From NCBI GenBank assembly GCA_000149265.1, contig CH003275.1:87761-151760 (forward strand): a DNA stretch of 64,000 nt. The letters run 5' to 3'. The DNA is from Ciona savignyi (taxonomy: Eukaryota > Chordata > Ascidiacea > Phlebobranchia > Cionidae). Position 1 is the first letter of the stretch. Each line of letters opens with the position of its first letter. The notes beneath the pieces were generated by a model. That model saw only the letters and a list, made by a program, of their open reading frames with translations. It did not search any database and was not told where the DNA came from. Shown in pieces: positions 14,701 to 29,700 of the stretch. Made by a program: the position numbers and the translations under genes.

Positions 14701-17700
14701 TGTACGTAACGTTGGTATAAGCATGGTCGTCTTGGGAGTTAACCCGATGCCTTTCTTGGGCTGACGGTGGTTCCAACAGCTGTTATAATGGTTTTCCGAC
14801 AAGGTTTTCTTTTAAATATAGTCCCAATTCCCATTTGAAACTAATCGGACATGTTTTTAACAAACCAAATTTTAAAATTCTGAATTACATTTCGTTTAGT
14901 GTGTACCACTCCTTACCCTCTCGGGTCGCGTATTAGTTAAAATGACGTAATTTTTACATCATCAAAGGCGGCTGTACAAGGGTCACTTGTACAAAGCAGA
15001 AGAGGCAATTAGCGCTTGTAACGGAAAACTGCGATTTCTAGTCGTACGCTCAATAGGTCACTAATGTCCATTTATTACTCTCCGAACTACTGAACGATGC
15101 CAGCACAGATGCTGCCATCAAATAGTGACCGCCCTCGCACCGGAGACCAGGGAATTATAAGATCCCAAAGTCGTGGACGCAGTTCCCGCATGTGTTCCTT
15201 ACAACACGATGTATCCCTCCACATCCACTGTTTTATGATTTCCTGTTGTAAATTAACCACTGGATGTGATAAACGAAAGCAAAACATTCATGGTTGATCG
15301 GCGTGAAAGCTATAACTAAATTAGCCTCACTATCGCTAACACCGGTAACATAATTATTTTTAAATTGTCATAGTAAATTTAAACACAATAAATAGAGCGA
15401 GTCGTATTTAAAGGTTAGGCCAATCACCCCTTTGTATATGTCGGTCTAGTTCCGGTATGTTTGTGGGCCTATAGTTTGAATCAAATAGTCAATCATAATT
15501 TGAGCTATATAAAGTGAACATGCATGACAGCGACATTATTGGACCCAAATATATCCCAAAGTTTGTAAACACATGATTAAGATTTTTTTGCAAGCTGTAA
15601 TACGATTTAGAGAATATTTATTTTTGTCGACCATTAGCTTTTTATAGTTAAAAACTAAAATGGCGGATTCAAAATCGTGTCAATGCTGTCGTTCGATGGT
15701 TGGTTCTCTACATACAGCAACACGGCTTACAGGTTGGGGATTTTCCAATTAAATAAAAATTCTATGTGACATTAAACTTGTTTCACCTAAAGATTAAATA
15801 TAATGGCGATGTGGTCGAGCCTTTAAGCTCGTTTTACGGTGGTTAAAATACTATCACCGAACCCCATTTAGCAAGCGTCGGTCGGTTTCGGGCCAACTGT
15901 AGTTGTTAAGATTTTTGAACCGACAAACCGGTCTAAAGTGTTTTGTGTTTCGTTTTGGGATTTGTTGGGTAAATCTGTCGGTTTTTGGCAGTGAAGTTGA
16001 CAACGAAACCCTTTTGGTACTGAATGGGCATGATAGAAACGTGTTCAGTTTAAACCATTACAAGAGTTGTTTGTATTATGGCTATGTTTAATAAAGTAAA
16101 CAACTTTGTTTTTACACATTAAAGTTCACAATTCGTCACAAGGCTATCAGTCTTGGTTGTTTTTTAATGGTGCTACATTCCGAAATATCTGAATATACAT
16201 CAAAATAATTTTTAGCCTCGTACATTTAATGTAAGCTCAGATACGTACTTACAATGTTTTCTCCGATAAACAACCGTGTGCGTATAATGGCCTAAAAGAG
16301 AATTCTCTTTTACCATAGAATCCACGCATAACTTAGATATATAAATTCCGGTCCTCCGTTAAGTGTTCCGGCCCACTGCTTATCAAAACTGTATGGAACA
16401 AAAGGCAGATTATACAGCCACAGGAGCTGCTGGCGTGCACAACTGATTTGCCTTGTACCGAAGAACATTCCCAACAAAGTGCACCCTACATAGCCGTTTC
16501 AACAACGCATTATCTAAGCCCAATATTGATACGGAAGTCATATCCATGTATGATTGTATGGGGCCTATTCATTCAACGTTTAATAATTTCTCATTAATAC
16601 ATGCCAGTTTGCCATAAAACAAGCAGAGCATATATAATGGTACCGCGGACAATCCTTGAAATAAGATTTATTGTCGCCGTTTTTGTCCAAATATTGACTC
16701 AATATTGCTTTGTGCAGTTATGTTGTAATCGTTTAACATTCTATATACTTAACTGGTAATTCAGAATATGTGACCCCATTAGGTAAAGGGGGTTGCGATA
16801 TGTATACAGACCTATTAAAATTGATTTATGAGAAGCATGTGGTTATTAAGCTGAAATATGCGCTCGCGGTAATGGTGTTTCTGACGAATTGTCTGTTGAA
16901 AATACTTAAAGAATATTTAAAGTCAAAAATCATTTATTTTATTAAACAAGGGTTGAATTAAAAGCCACCATGACGGTATGGCTAGTACTTATCCAAACCA
17001 ATCTACGTAAAACGTTACATAAATATAGGCTGTATAAGCCTTTACTTACAGCCGTCGATTTTATTATACCATATAACTGAGGCCATTTTACAGCAGGGTT
17101 TTCGAATATTCCCTTTGTTAGTAGACACGTTTATAAAGACGAATCTTCTACATTTTTAAATTTATTTATCCAAACAATTGAATTGTAACAAAGTCAGTAA
17201 AAGCGGAAAATACAGCTGAAAACAAATTTTCTAACGAGTATAAAAATGAAACCAAAAGCGTCATTCTTTACCAATTGAAATCAGTTTTGTTTACATCAAA
17301 ATCTGACACAACTCATTGGCTTAGTTTAAGATGACATCAACAACAACAGCTTAAATAACTGGATCCTGAAGCACATTCTAGCCGATTAAGTACTTTGCAC
17401 CACAATATGTCATTCAAGTTCACGGGGGGTTTATTTACCTATAACCTGGCGTAATGCCCTTAGGAGCATACTGCTTATAGAGTCGTTGGTTATTCATGAA
17501 TAAGCCGATGTATTCTGAGACATTTGAGAATAAAAGTCAATTCTGTAATAACCAGTGAAAGTAAGCACACTAAGAACTACTGTATATATATATATATACT
17601 ACTTTTTTAGTGCCTGCATACCCAATTAAAAAATCTATCAGCAGTTATTTGTAGTTAAATGTTGATAGATATACCACTTCACCCAACTGACTGCTTTCTA

Positions 17701-20700
17701 TACCATAGCACGTCAATAGTCGATTTGACGTAGTCCCATATTTTACAGATTTACGACTTATTATAAATCTATGTTTGGTTTATTTCGTGTCGTCTTACAA
17801 TTTTAACGGCATCTGTGCAATTTAAAGCTTCTGTTACTGGAAAATATGTTTATTGGGCTGTGTCGTGCATCGTTAATAACGGTAGCGTTACATGTGTTCG
17901 CTGTTCAACCGATTTTATCTTATCATTTCGGGCAAACGTTTAACGCCCCTATTACGCATATAATGAGCTGTGCTATTGTGGGAAAATGTGAAAGTCATTT
18001 GTCTGGCGTTTACAGTCCAAAAGCGCGCGTGCGAACACCTTTCCTGCCCAAAACTACATCTTTTGTTAAAGCTAATGTCGATGTATATGCCTACGTCAAT
18101 TTATTTAATATTCAAAGGAAGATCCTCCTTGGGAAAGTGAAATAGCGGAGCGGCATTATATTAACCATCAACTAGAGAGGCCTGAGTATACATAGATATG
18201 CTCCATGTTTATCCACGTCCTAATTGAAACGCCCGGGGCTTCTACTGACACTTAATTTTGAGCAATGACCAGTAATACCTCCCGTTGAAAACATTGATTA
18301 ATAACTTTCAGACGTTAAAAGCTTTTTCAAATGGAATTATTCTCAACTGCTGGGTAAGGTATGCAATTATAGCACAAATGCCTTTTAAGTTCCAACAACT
18401 CATTTAGAAAAGTAAATGCGACGCAAAATTATTTTAAAAATCATCGCCCTTTTATTATGGATCCTTTTAAACCACTCCGAGATGATATAGCTTTGCAACA
18501 TTTGCAACATATTAGGCGCTAATTTTACAAAATCGCTTTCTTTACAATTCCTTTCTTTTTTATGCAATTTTTTTAACGCCGTTCGGGCTAATTCTCGACA
18601 ATTTTGCTGGCAAAGTGGAAAGTGGTTCAGGGTCAGTGAAAGGCCAAGTCCTTTATTGAGCAGCTGTATGTACTGTCCCCTGCACACAAGTGCTGGTCAT
18701 TTATTCGCCGCTGTATTGTACACCATGTTTACTTTATTTGTTCAATCCCCGTATTACTGCTTTATTATACGAGAAACATAGCTTTATGAGATATTTGCTT
18801 TGTTGCCGGCACCAGCGCCTTTTTAAATAGCCTCCCACCCCCGGTGACGATATTTTGTTCTGGCTGGCCATGTGCCAATAAATATACAGGCACTGGCGTA
18901 GAACCAGCTGCGTATAGCTCACGACACTTGGCTTTTGCTGAGATATGAATGGAATGTCCACGTGGTATGGTACCCCGTTGAATAATTCACGCGTCAATAG
19001 CACCCTGCAATGTCGCAACAAACCGGCTTTCAATTCCGGCCACACCAAAAACAATGCCTGTGCCCAACAGAAGCATTTAGCCCACAGGCCGTTTAACCTA
19101 AGAATGTGAAATTAAACTTATTTATCCAATATTTGTGTTTATTATCCTACAAGGCGAATTTAACGATCACTTTACGAATTTAAAATTTCCGGGAATGTTT
19201 CTGATGTGTTCTATATTTTATGATCACAATTTGTCGAAAAATACAGTAATTTAAATATCTTTCTATATATAGATCACAATTGAGTTATATTTTATAGGCA
19301 ATGATGACGGACGGTGGCGTATAAACTCCGCGACTGGTGAGGTGTTTAGCGCAAGACGGTTGACGGCAGACTCAAGTCAACCTGCATTACTTACGGTCCA
19401 AGCAAGTGACAGCGCGCGTTCGCCGTTGCACGACACGGCAGAGGTAGCGATTACAGTGCAGCAAGACTATGCTTCTCCGCCGAAATTTGAAATCGAGCAT
19501 ACTACTGTGAAACTCGCCGAAAACTTGGCAATAGGGAGGTGGGTAACGTGAATATCTCTTTTACGACCAACGCATATAACCACTTTAAATCTGCCCATGT
19601 GAACGGCAAGATATACATTCCTAGAATATGTAACGCATACCTTGATATTTGCACAAAATGATCGTTTTACATTTGAATGTACATACAAATTGTGCGAATT
19701 AAGTTTTAAATTTATCAATATAGTTTAAAATATTGGTAGATTTAAAATAACTGTAGTTTTTTTTAACGAGGTACTGCTGGGAAAATCATTTCTTAGTCTT
19801 TGATGTTATTTAAAAACAAAATACTTTGTTTCTATATTATTCAAAATTTAAAGCATTGAGTGGTTTTGGTAGCAGCTAAAGGACATCCTTAACCAATTAA
19901 TTGTATTTTTTAAGAAGCAACAAAGGAATTAACCCAATTGCTTCCCAGCTATGTGGCCACTGCCAAAGCAAGTGCTCCCTCTGGTGTATCGTATGACATT
20001 TCTATTGTCGATGATGATGAAGGTACATTTTCGATCAATCCTCATTCTGGTGTCGTCTCATTGGCCGGTGCACTCGACCGTGAAGCTACATCATCATACA
20101 CGCTCATTGTGACATCAGTAAGCACTGAGGGGACATCAGCATCTGCGTCGATCACAGTTGATGTTCAGGATGTTAATGATAACAGGTGATGTAGAATGGA
20201 TGGGAAACCTGGGGGAGTTAAAATATGGGTATTGTATGGAATACCACATGTCCACTGTCTAGTGGCATCTATTTCTATATCAATGTATTCAGCATAGTAA
20301 ATAGATTTTCATTTTTGGTTCTTCTAAACTTATTAATCCACTAGGTTAAAGCAACCACTGTTCAGTGTTTTGTTTATGCAGGAAAACAAAAAATACTAAG
20401 CTTTATTGATATGTCTTTTTCAGTAATTAGATGCAACTATCGCTAATTTGTTAATATTAACCTATAGAGTGGGTGTTAGAGGCAATTAAGATAACTTTTT
20501 GAATTTGTTTCTATCTTCAGACCTGAATTTGAGCAACTCGGTTACACTGGCTCGGTGTCCGAATCCTCTGGATCAAGTCCATCCTCATCAGTGGTTGGGA
20601 TGACCGGACCCCTTATAGTCCGAGCATCGGATGGGGATAGCAGGGATAACGGGAGGATAAGATACTTGATCGCTGGCATTTCCGATGAGATCAACTCCCG

Positions 20701-23700
20701 TTTCAGTGTTGACCAATACACGGGAGCTATAAGGACTAAAGCTGGAATGAATTTGTTTGATTACGAACTTGTGCAGCACTATTCATTTGAGGTAAGTATT
20801 TAAACGTGTGTATGGAAACATTAATTAGCAGTTTAAAGAATTTTTTGAACCTTTTAATTTTTTTTATTTTCAAAGCAATATCATAGGGTTAGCTTACTTT
20901 GTTTCTTTACATAATTACCCTGAGAAAACTGCTCACAATACACATTTCTCTTTAAAGGTTCAAGCTAGTGATATTGGAAACCCTGCTTTAAGTTCAAGCC
21001 AAAATGCTCAAGTAATCATCAACATCCTTCAAACTGATGAGGCTCCACCAAAATTCTCGAAACCGCATTATAATTCCATCCTATACACTCCAACTGGGAA
21101 CGGTGCCATAGTTTCTCAAGAAGTTTCCGCCCATTATACTGACTCCTCCGTCCAGCACAATATAACATACTCGATAACCGGCGGAAATATCGGGTCTGCT
21201 TTTTCAATCAACCCAGAAACAGGTGTTGTGACAGTGAACAGTGCAACATTGCTTCAGAATGAATACGCGCTGCGTCTGCAAGCATCCGAAGGCAAGCGAA
21301 AATCAGTATCAGCACTCACTGTAAGTTTAAGGAGTCTGGAAAGTGAGCTACATTTCTCGAGGCAACGATATGAAGCAGAAGTAATGGAAAGCTCAACAGA
21401 GGTAACGTTGCAATAATAATCCAAGCTTAACTCCATTATTGACACCATTATTGACACCATTTTTTCCAGCATTATTTTTACTTTAATTTTAAATTTGTAT
21501 GTTTTAATTTCCATATTTTGACATATTTTAGTCACAATTTTTTACTTTGGTTTATTTCAAGTCTGGATTTATCTGGATCTGGATTTATGACCTATTCATG
21601 TAGTTGAGCTTGTAGAAATAAATAACAAATTGACTGATCTTCATTTCAATATGTTAACCCATATTATTAAATATCCGCAGATTGCTCCAGTAGTAGTGGT
21701 AAGTGTAGTGGGTATGGTGTTGGAAGACAACATTCGATTCAACATATTGAACCCAACCCCTCATTTCATCATCGGAGTGACATCTGGTATCATTGAAACT
21801 ACTGGGGTGGCTGTGGATAGAGAAGCGACCCCATCATATGAGGTACAGTGTTTTAGCAAAACATAAAACCAGAATAATTAATTTTTAATCTTTGAAATGG
21901 AATAAGCAAAGCGTTTCTTATTTGGATGAAAATTATTACTTATGGCTATATATTTTTTCATACACAAAATGCTAAATGTTTGTTATCGTTGTCGTTTTAA
22001 ACAATGATTAATTTTGTAAACAGTTAGTTTAGGTTATGTTTTGTCTCCATGATGAAAACATTAAGCAGGACCTTTAATAAAAAATCGGGAAAAAAACTGG
22101 GAAAACGACAGTCATAAAACACGCCCAAAAACTAAAATAAATAAATATGGAAAAATAAATGTTTATAAAAATTTATAACACTAAGCCTCAAAGAAAAGTG
22201 TGCGGTAAAGCGATTCATGCAATAGGGCAGTCGGCGTTTGTGAGATAAATGTTTTTATGTTGACTCATGTAATCTTCTCTTGTTAGATCCTAGTTGAAGC
22301 GATTGATGTCAATATTCAACAAAGTGGATCCAAGACTCCGAGGCGTGGAAGATGCATTGTCCATGTCACAATCAACGATTGTAATGACAACGATCCGCAA
22401 TTCGTAGGCATCCCATATTACGCTTCGGTACAAATTGATGCTCCACCTCAGACAGCTGTCAAACAGGTCAGAAAAATGTTCACAGATGTTAAAATGCATG
22501 TATAATATTATACATCATATTTATACACACGGTGTATTAATGAACACATTATGCTATCTGCCATTAGAGCTTTTACATAGAGGTGGATAGAATCGCAGGC
22601 AAAAAAAATTTAAATCACTTCAATTTTGAGATAATGGAGACTTTCTTATTTTTTGATTGTTTTTTTTTAATATTTTGTATGTTTATTTTTAAGGCATCTG
22701 CCTTATTCGGACATTAGTGGTTTTATTATGTCATGTTTTATCATAGATTCGAGCTGTTGACTTGGATATTGGTTTAAATGGAGAAGTTCGATACAGTTTA
22801 AGTGGAAGATATTCGGAACTATTCTCTGTGCACCCCACCTCTGGTAATGTTACTGTTAAACGCACACCCGCTGATGTATTAGGATCCAACAATGTGAATT
22901 TCAACATTTCTGTCACTGCAACTGACATGGGTAAGTGTGAATATCCAGCATTTAATGATCCATCCATGAAAAAAAATTCTCTCCAAGCAGGCAGAGCCGA
23001 TGGATTATTTATTGTCGAGCCTCTTATACAATATATCATGTTCGCTTTTAGGCAACAACACTTTATTTTTTATCTGCTAAGCACCTTATTCTACAATAAT
23101 TGAACTTTATTTTTTATATCTATTTATATTGAATTTTACTTTCAGAAATACATTTATACATCAGCAAATTGTTAAAATAATTTCCTTGACAGGCACCCCT
23201 AGTAGAATTGGAAAATCGCTTCTTCATCTTTCATTGGTCAATCGAGCAACGCCAGTTTTCACCCAGTCGTTTTATGATGCAATAATGGTGCCAGAAGATG
23301 CAAAAGCGCACACCGTCATAACTTCGAGTGTACAAGCAGCAAGCCCCGATAGTTCTGATGTGTATTACACTATCGAAGGTGGAGACTCACTACAGCAGTT
23401 CGACATTGATTTTGTTGGAGGTAGGTGGAGTGCTTTTGAGTAAAATCTGTATATCTCTTTTAATGCAAAAACTCAAATTTATTTGTTAGAAGCAGCAACT
23501 ATAACTTAGGTATCAAATTGTCTCATAATAAAAAGTGCAGTTATGTTCAGCTCATCGTAAAATCTGAATTGTATAAACAATGAAGGTAGCCTGAAGGTTC
23601 TGCTCTACAATAAAAAATATGATGCTAATGTGTTCATTTTGGTTTTAGTTTAAAAAAAGACAGAGTTTTTTGGTGAAAATTAATATCTGACTTTGTTATC

Positions 23701-26700
23701 CATGAATGTAAATGTTTTTTTTGCAAACACATTTTTTCAACTTCTGAGGAAAATTTAGTTTCATTTATTCAGAAATATCACTTTATTTTTTTAATTTTAT
23801 TTGTATCATTTACTATTCTCTTCGGCAGGAACCATTACCACTTTGGGTAACTTGGACTTTGAGCAGAGGACAAACTATCGTTTACAAGTCCGTGCGCGTG
23901 ATGCAGCCTCCAGGGCTTACTCCGATGTTCAAGTCCTCATCCAAGTGGTTGATATCAATGATAATGACCCGATTTTCATCCAAACTTCATACACGAAGTC
24001 GTTACCGGAGAACACTCGAGTGGGCACAGAAGTTGTAAAGGTTGGAAGATTTTTATGATATTTTGTGCATATTTGCATCTGCAGCTAACAATGACAATAG
24101 ATTTCATATCATATTAACCTGCTTTGAAAAGACAAACTCACTTTAGAGTTAATTTAAGTTCTATATATCTTCATACACATAGGTTTTGTATATTAAAAAC
24201 TATTTTGTTATAAAATCAAGGTGGAATGTTCATTTGTTCTGTTATACATTATTAGCATGATGTGAAACTATTGAAATCTTAAATTTTTTATGAATGGCTT
24301 AAAAATTTAGGGCCCAAAATGCGGATTTTACAATTTTTACAAAGTTCCTTCCCCACCAGGTACATGCTGTTGACTTAGACTCTGGGTCATTTGGCGCTAT
24401 ATCCTACTCCATCATACAATCCCCAACCTCTGACGGTGGCCAATTCCTAATTGATTTTGATACCGGTGTCATTTGGACGGCTAGCAACTTGGATGCGGAA
24501 ACTCAACAAATAATGGAGTTTGTTGTCCGGGCGACAGATGGGGGTTCCCCAGCAAAATATAGTGATGTCACAGTCACATTGTCGGTTGAAGACGTTAATG
24601 ATAATCCTCCGGAATTTGAGAAGGTAAAACTAGTTTACTTCTTAGCAACCTTTGATAATTCAATATAAACTAAGCATTAATGTTGATTTTCTCATTGATG
24701 TCAACAAAAATTTAATTCAATTTCAAAATAAATGTGCACAACGTTTTGTTTCTTAAAATCAATATGTATTTTTACACTTTTTTCTATCTTTAGGTGAACT
24801 ACGAGTTTTACATAAGTGCTGAAGCCAGTTACCAAAGTTTCATCGGGAAAGTGACTGCTATTGATCCAGATTCCTCAGAAACAAATCTCGTTTATTCAAT
24901 TCGACAATTAGAAAATGCTGTCATGGAAATCAACCCCCAATCAGGTATTTGAATGGATGTTGATAATCCTTATAATGGTGCGATTATTTGCACCAATTTT
25001 AAGTTTGGATAAAATGATTCTATTGCCTGATGAATCACTTAATGAAAATAGTCGACTAGCTTAGTAGTTAGGGGGCACATTTTAGTTAACGGTGGCAGGA
25101 TTGAAAAGGGTGTTTAGCTAGTCAGCTGTGTCCTTGGTCAAGGCACCTAATGGACATTGTCTGAACTTAGTAGATTATTACTAAAACTGACAAAACTTAA
25201 TCAATTACAATGCACTGTATAGCACCTGCAACCCTAGACTTGTTTTCCTTCCTTGCATGTTACCATTCTACTTCCTAGTCTCCAGTAAAGTCGGGTATTC
25301 CAGGACTTTCACACTCAATCCACATAGATACAATCAATGTACTTCTCATTATTAATCCAACCAACTTCTTTGAAATTCACATAATTTTCAATTCAATAAA
25401 AATTTCAGGTATAATTTCCTTGAACCATAATAACATTGGGAACAATGTGAAGCGAATTTATGGCAACATCTCGGCAACTGACGGGTTGTACACGACGAGC
25501 GCAGATGTGGTGGTGCATGTAAGCTATGACGACACGTCTCCAACTCCCCTCATATTCCACCAACCGACCTTCAACTTCAGCATCGAGGAAAATCAACCAA
25601 CTGGAACAAGTGTTGGATTTGTAAGTTTATTTACACACAGTTATTCAAAATAACACACTTTCAAGTTTTAACCGAAATACACAATTAAACTAACATTGTA
25701 ATATGTGGAGTAAAATTCATCACACCAAATGATGTTAATGTTATTTCATACTGAAATTTTATTTTTTAATTAGCGTAGTCCGCCAATAATCAAGAAAGAC
25801 TCACTTAAAATTTTCTGCAAATCAACTTTACCTTGCACAAATATTTATTCACAAATTACCTGATGTAGCTTTTAACATTTTTCTTAAATCTATTTTTTTT
25901 ACTTTTTAATATCTACATAAAATAAATTTTAATAACTCTTTTGGCATGGATCACAATTGTTAATATCTGTTGTTATAATTAATACTTCTTATGTTCTGAC
26001 CCACAGATAAGAGCATCTGGAAAGGGGGACTTGATATATTCAGCTGACATCGACCCCTCCATCCCGTTTCACATCCGTGAAAACACAGGGGAAATAATCA
26101 CGTTGCAAAGCGTCGATCGAGAGGCTTTGCTACTTGATGCTCACGCGGAAGCTATCATCACCATGAACTGCAGAGTGACAGATGAAATTGGTAAATTTAT
26201 TTAATTGTGATTATAAAACTGAAAAGTGAAATAAAACACCTTGGTAAATTTTCCAAAGTTTTCACATTGCTTTTTATGACTTGGTCATTGCTTTTGGCCC
26301 TCGGCAAATTTGAGCTTAAACATTGTCCATTAAAGTTTCTTGCCCACACACCTATTTAGAAAATCTAATTAAGCTAACAGGACTTGATTTGTATATAAAA
26401 TCCCTGTTCCCCATATCTAATTAAATAACTAAATATTGTACTCATGGTTACTGCCATGTACTTACTCATTCCTGACAGCAGCCAGTATATCACATGGAAC
26501 ATAATGGTATCCCAACTATATTATCTTGCAGGTCAAGTGAGCCATGCAGTGGTGAATGTGAAAGTGCTTGATGTGAACGACAACCCTCCTGTATTCACCA
26601 TGAGCAGTTACTCAGCTGTGCTGGTGGTCCCAGATGTGCAGCTGTATGATGAAGTACTACAGGTGTGAACTTGCGCACAATGTTTTACACAGAACAAGAT

Positions 26701-29700
26701 TACCATGTTTGCCATATGTATGGGATGAATCATGTTAACAGTGACATTTTGCCACAATACCAATTACTGATCACTGAGATATTAAACAATTATTACCAAA
26801 GTTATTCAAGTGTATCACATATTTAATATTTTACTCACAAGCCTAAACATGAATTGACATGTCAAAGATGTAACTAACCTCGATCAGGTAGTCTCGCACA
26901 CAACAGAATAGTATTAACATTTCTTTAACATTTTCACAACTTTTACACATATTTTAAATAAATTATTTATTTTTAGGTCACAGCACTGGATCCAGATTAT
27001 GGAGTAAATGGTACAATTGAATACTCCATCGATCAAGACTTGAACATTGCCAAGAATTTCTTTAAACTTGATTCTGATACCGGTCTTTTGACTATACGAC
27101 AAATCCCATATCAGAGAGGTAAGTTTATTTCATTAAGCCACATGTACGATATAATTGTTTAAACTATGTTTTATATACTTACTAGTTCAAGGTTTTATAC
27201 TGAGAGGGAATGTTATAATGTGTGAATGTGTCTGTATCAGTAGAATCGAATCCTGATTTTCTATTCATCCGAATTTGTTAACTGCAATTATTAATATTTT
27301 ATAAAAATTCTGCTGTGTTTAGTTTTTAAACCACATTAAAATACTTAATTCAAATTGCATTTTGGCCAGGTGTCGTGTATTTTACTTAATATGCAAAAAT
27401 ACATTAAAAAAATCATAATGATTGTTGACTGGATTATTGTTCTCTCTCTTTAAAGTTTATAAGAAAGCCTTCATGGTACAACATATATCGAGAAATGTAA
27501 AAATACTGAAATGCTGTTTTGTTTTGCCAGGATACTGAATTAATATATGTTGCATAGTGAGTTATGTATAAACCAAGTAGTTTTGTACCAACCATAGTAT
27601 ATCTACAATCTAACATGATTAAACATCTTTTTCAGGAAATGTTCAAGTCTTGAATTTCTTCATCCGTGCAACCGACACAGGGAAGGTGGAGCAACTTAAT
27701 GGTCTCACAGCTGTTTCTATATACTTAACAACTCATGCGGAATCCGTACCAGTGTTCGACCGCAAGATTTGGGAAGCATCAATACCTGAGGATCGATTGA
27801 CCTCAAATGTATGTCGTGTTTGTTTGCTCGAAAAATCCAGACAGCCGAAACATTACTTTTGATATGAAGAAATTTCTTAATATACCTTAATTTAATTTTT
27901 ATACTATGTTTCAATGTTTTACTGATTATGTGTCAATGTTAAATACTGAGCAGTAAGATGGATAATAATAAAAAATCAAATACTTATCACAATGTTTAAA
28001 TATGCAGTAATGAAAGTTTCTTGACTACAGTTGACAATTATTGCATAATTTATATTGCAGCTTGAACAAAAAAACATAAATCCAAAATATTAATTTCATC
28101 ATACCCACGGCATTTTGGAAAATGTTTATTCCATTTTCAACCATGTTTTTAATATTTTCCGAAATGTCTGATTAAGATTTTCTGACTTTATCAAAGTATC
28201 TCTAAATTCCAGGCATTATCCAAAGTATATTTACATCCCTATTTGTTAATTCTATGAGTGGCTTAGTTAACAGCTCACACTTTGGTGTAATGTATAATGA
28301 GATCTTTCTTTTAGTTGACAACGGTTCGGGCAAAGTGTGGTAATGGAGCGGAGATTAGGTACGCACTCGCTTCACATTCAGCTCAAACCTCTGTGGAAAG
28401 TGAATCTGAGGAATATTATGCAATGACTATGACGTCTGTTGCCATAGGTCACAACTGATTAGCATGGATGCAGTTTTACTAAACAAACGCGCGTAAAGAT
28501 AAAATAGCATTGTCATGTGTCATTTACAAATACATGTTAATCCACTTGCATCCATACTCTAATTCCCAATTTTTCATAGTTGTCGTTTTTTGTATTGATT
28601 TCTTCCCACAACCAGTCATCTTAAAAGTATTACTCTTACCTTGTTTATTAAGTAACCTATATTATGACTTTAGTATCATACAATGTTACTTATATGTTTT
28701 GGTTCTGTGAGTAATACGTGGTTTGTACAACATGTAATCTACTCACAATTCTACTATCGGTTGAATCAAGTGGTTTCTATGTTAAAATTTTTATTTTTTT
28801 TACAAAACTAAGGATTTTACGATTTAGGATTAAACTTGGTTGCCTTTTATATTATTGGAGGCCTTTATATTTTAACAAAAACAACCATATTTCAATGCAA
28901 TTTACATAAAAATCCTTTTTTCAGTATCCAACACAACCGACCTATTCCCACAAGATGAGTTCTTCTACATTGACCCAGTCACTGGCAAAATCTCGATGAA
29001 TAATCATATAGACGGTGATCGTTGGCCTGTTTTCAACCTCACAGTGCTGGCTTTCGTGAAAACCACCCCGGAACTAGTCACTTCTGCAAAGGTAAATTGA
29101 ACAATATTTACCACATGGGTGAGAAATAGCAATCATTATAACATATACTCGCAACCGAGCTATAAATTTTTACAATTAAACAAAAAAATGCTTATATCTG
29201 TAGAAATTATTTGTTAGTCCTGCAGTATACCTTCAAAGATGTAAAATTATTTGCCTCAGCCTTTTCAGTGTGTTAAGGAATAGTTCAATTCTAAACATTT
29301 TGAAACATCCTGTTAGTATCCATTGGGTTAAGATATTATCCAACAAGTAGAGTCAAGGCAACCCAGCCATCAAATTAGGGTCAAACCTTCTTAAATAGAT
29401 TTACATCTTTGATCTACTGCACGACTAACAACATAATTTTTAAAAGTATGCGTCCATCTAATTAATTGTAAAACTCTGGGAGACCTGTTAAAATGATTCG
29501 GATAGCATTTAAACAAGTTTTAAGTTTAACAGAGCATTCTATATTTTTCGTAGCAGAGTTCTGACTAGTGGTTAAAATTGCAAACTGATGTGTTCACATG
29601 ACCTCTTCTTTCCAGGTTGTTGTGAGGATCACTGATGTGGACGATTGCGTCCCAAAATTTGTGTCGGAATATTATGAAGCGTCTGTAACTGAGGAACTGC

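Noticed and set aside
15087..15297. Opposed 66-codon frames on both strands
   Set aside because: Mirror-image open frames without domain, splice context or codon bias; typical chance frames in an intron.
18400..19054. Minus-strand frames of 95 and 106 codons inside the 4.8-kb Fat intron
   Set aside because: No recognisable domain, no neighbouring exons and no promoter or poly(A) context; a nested gene is not supported.
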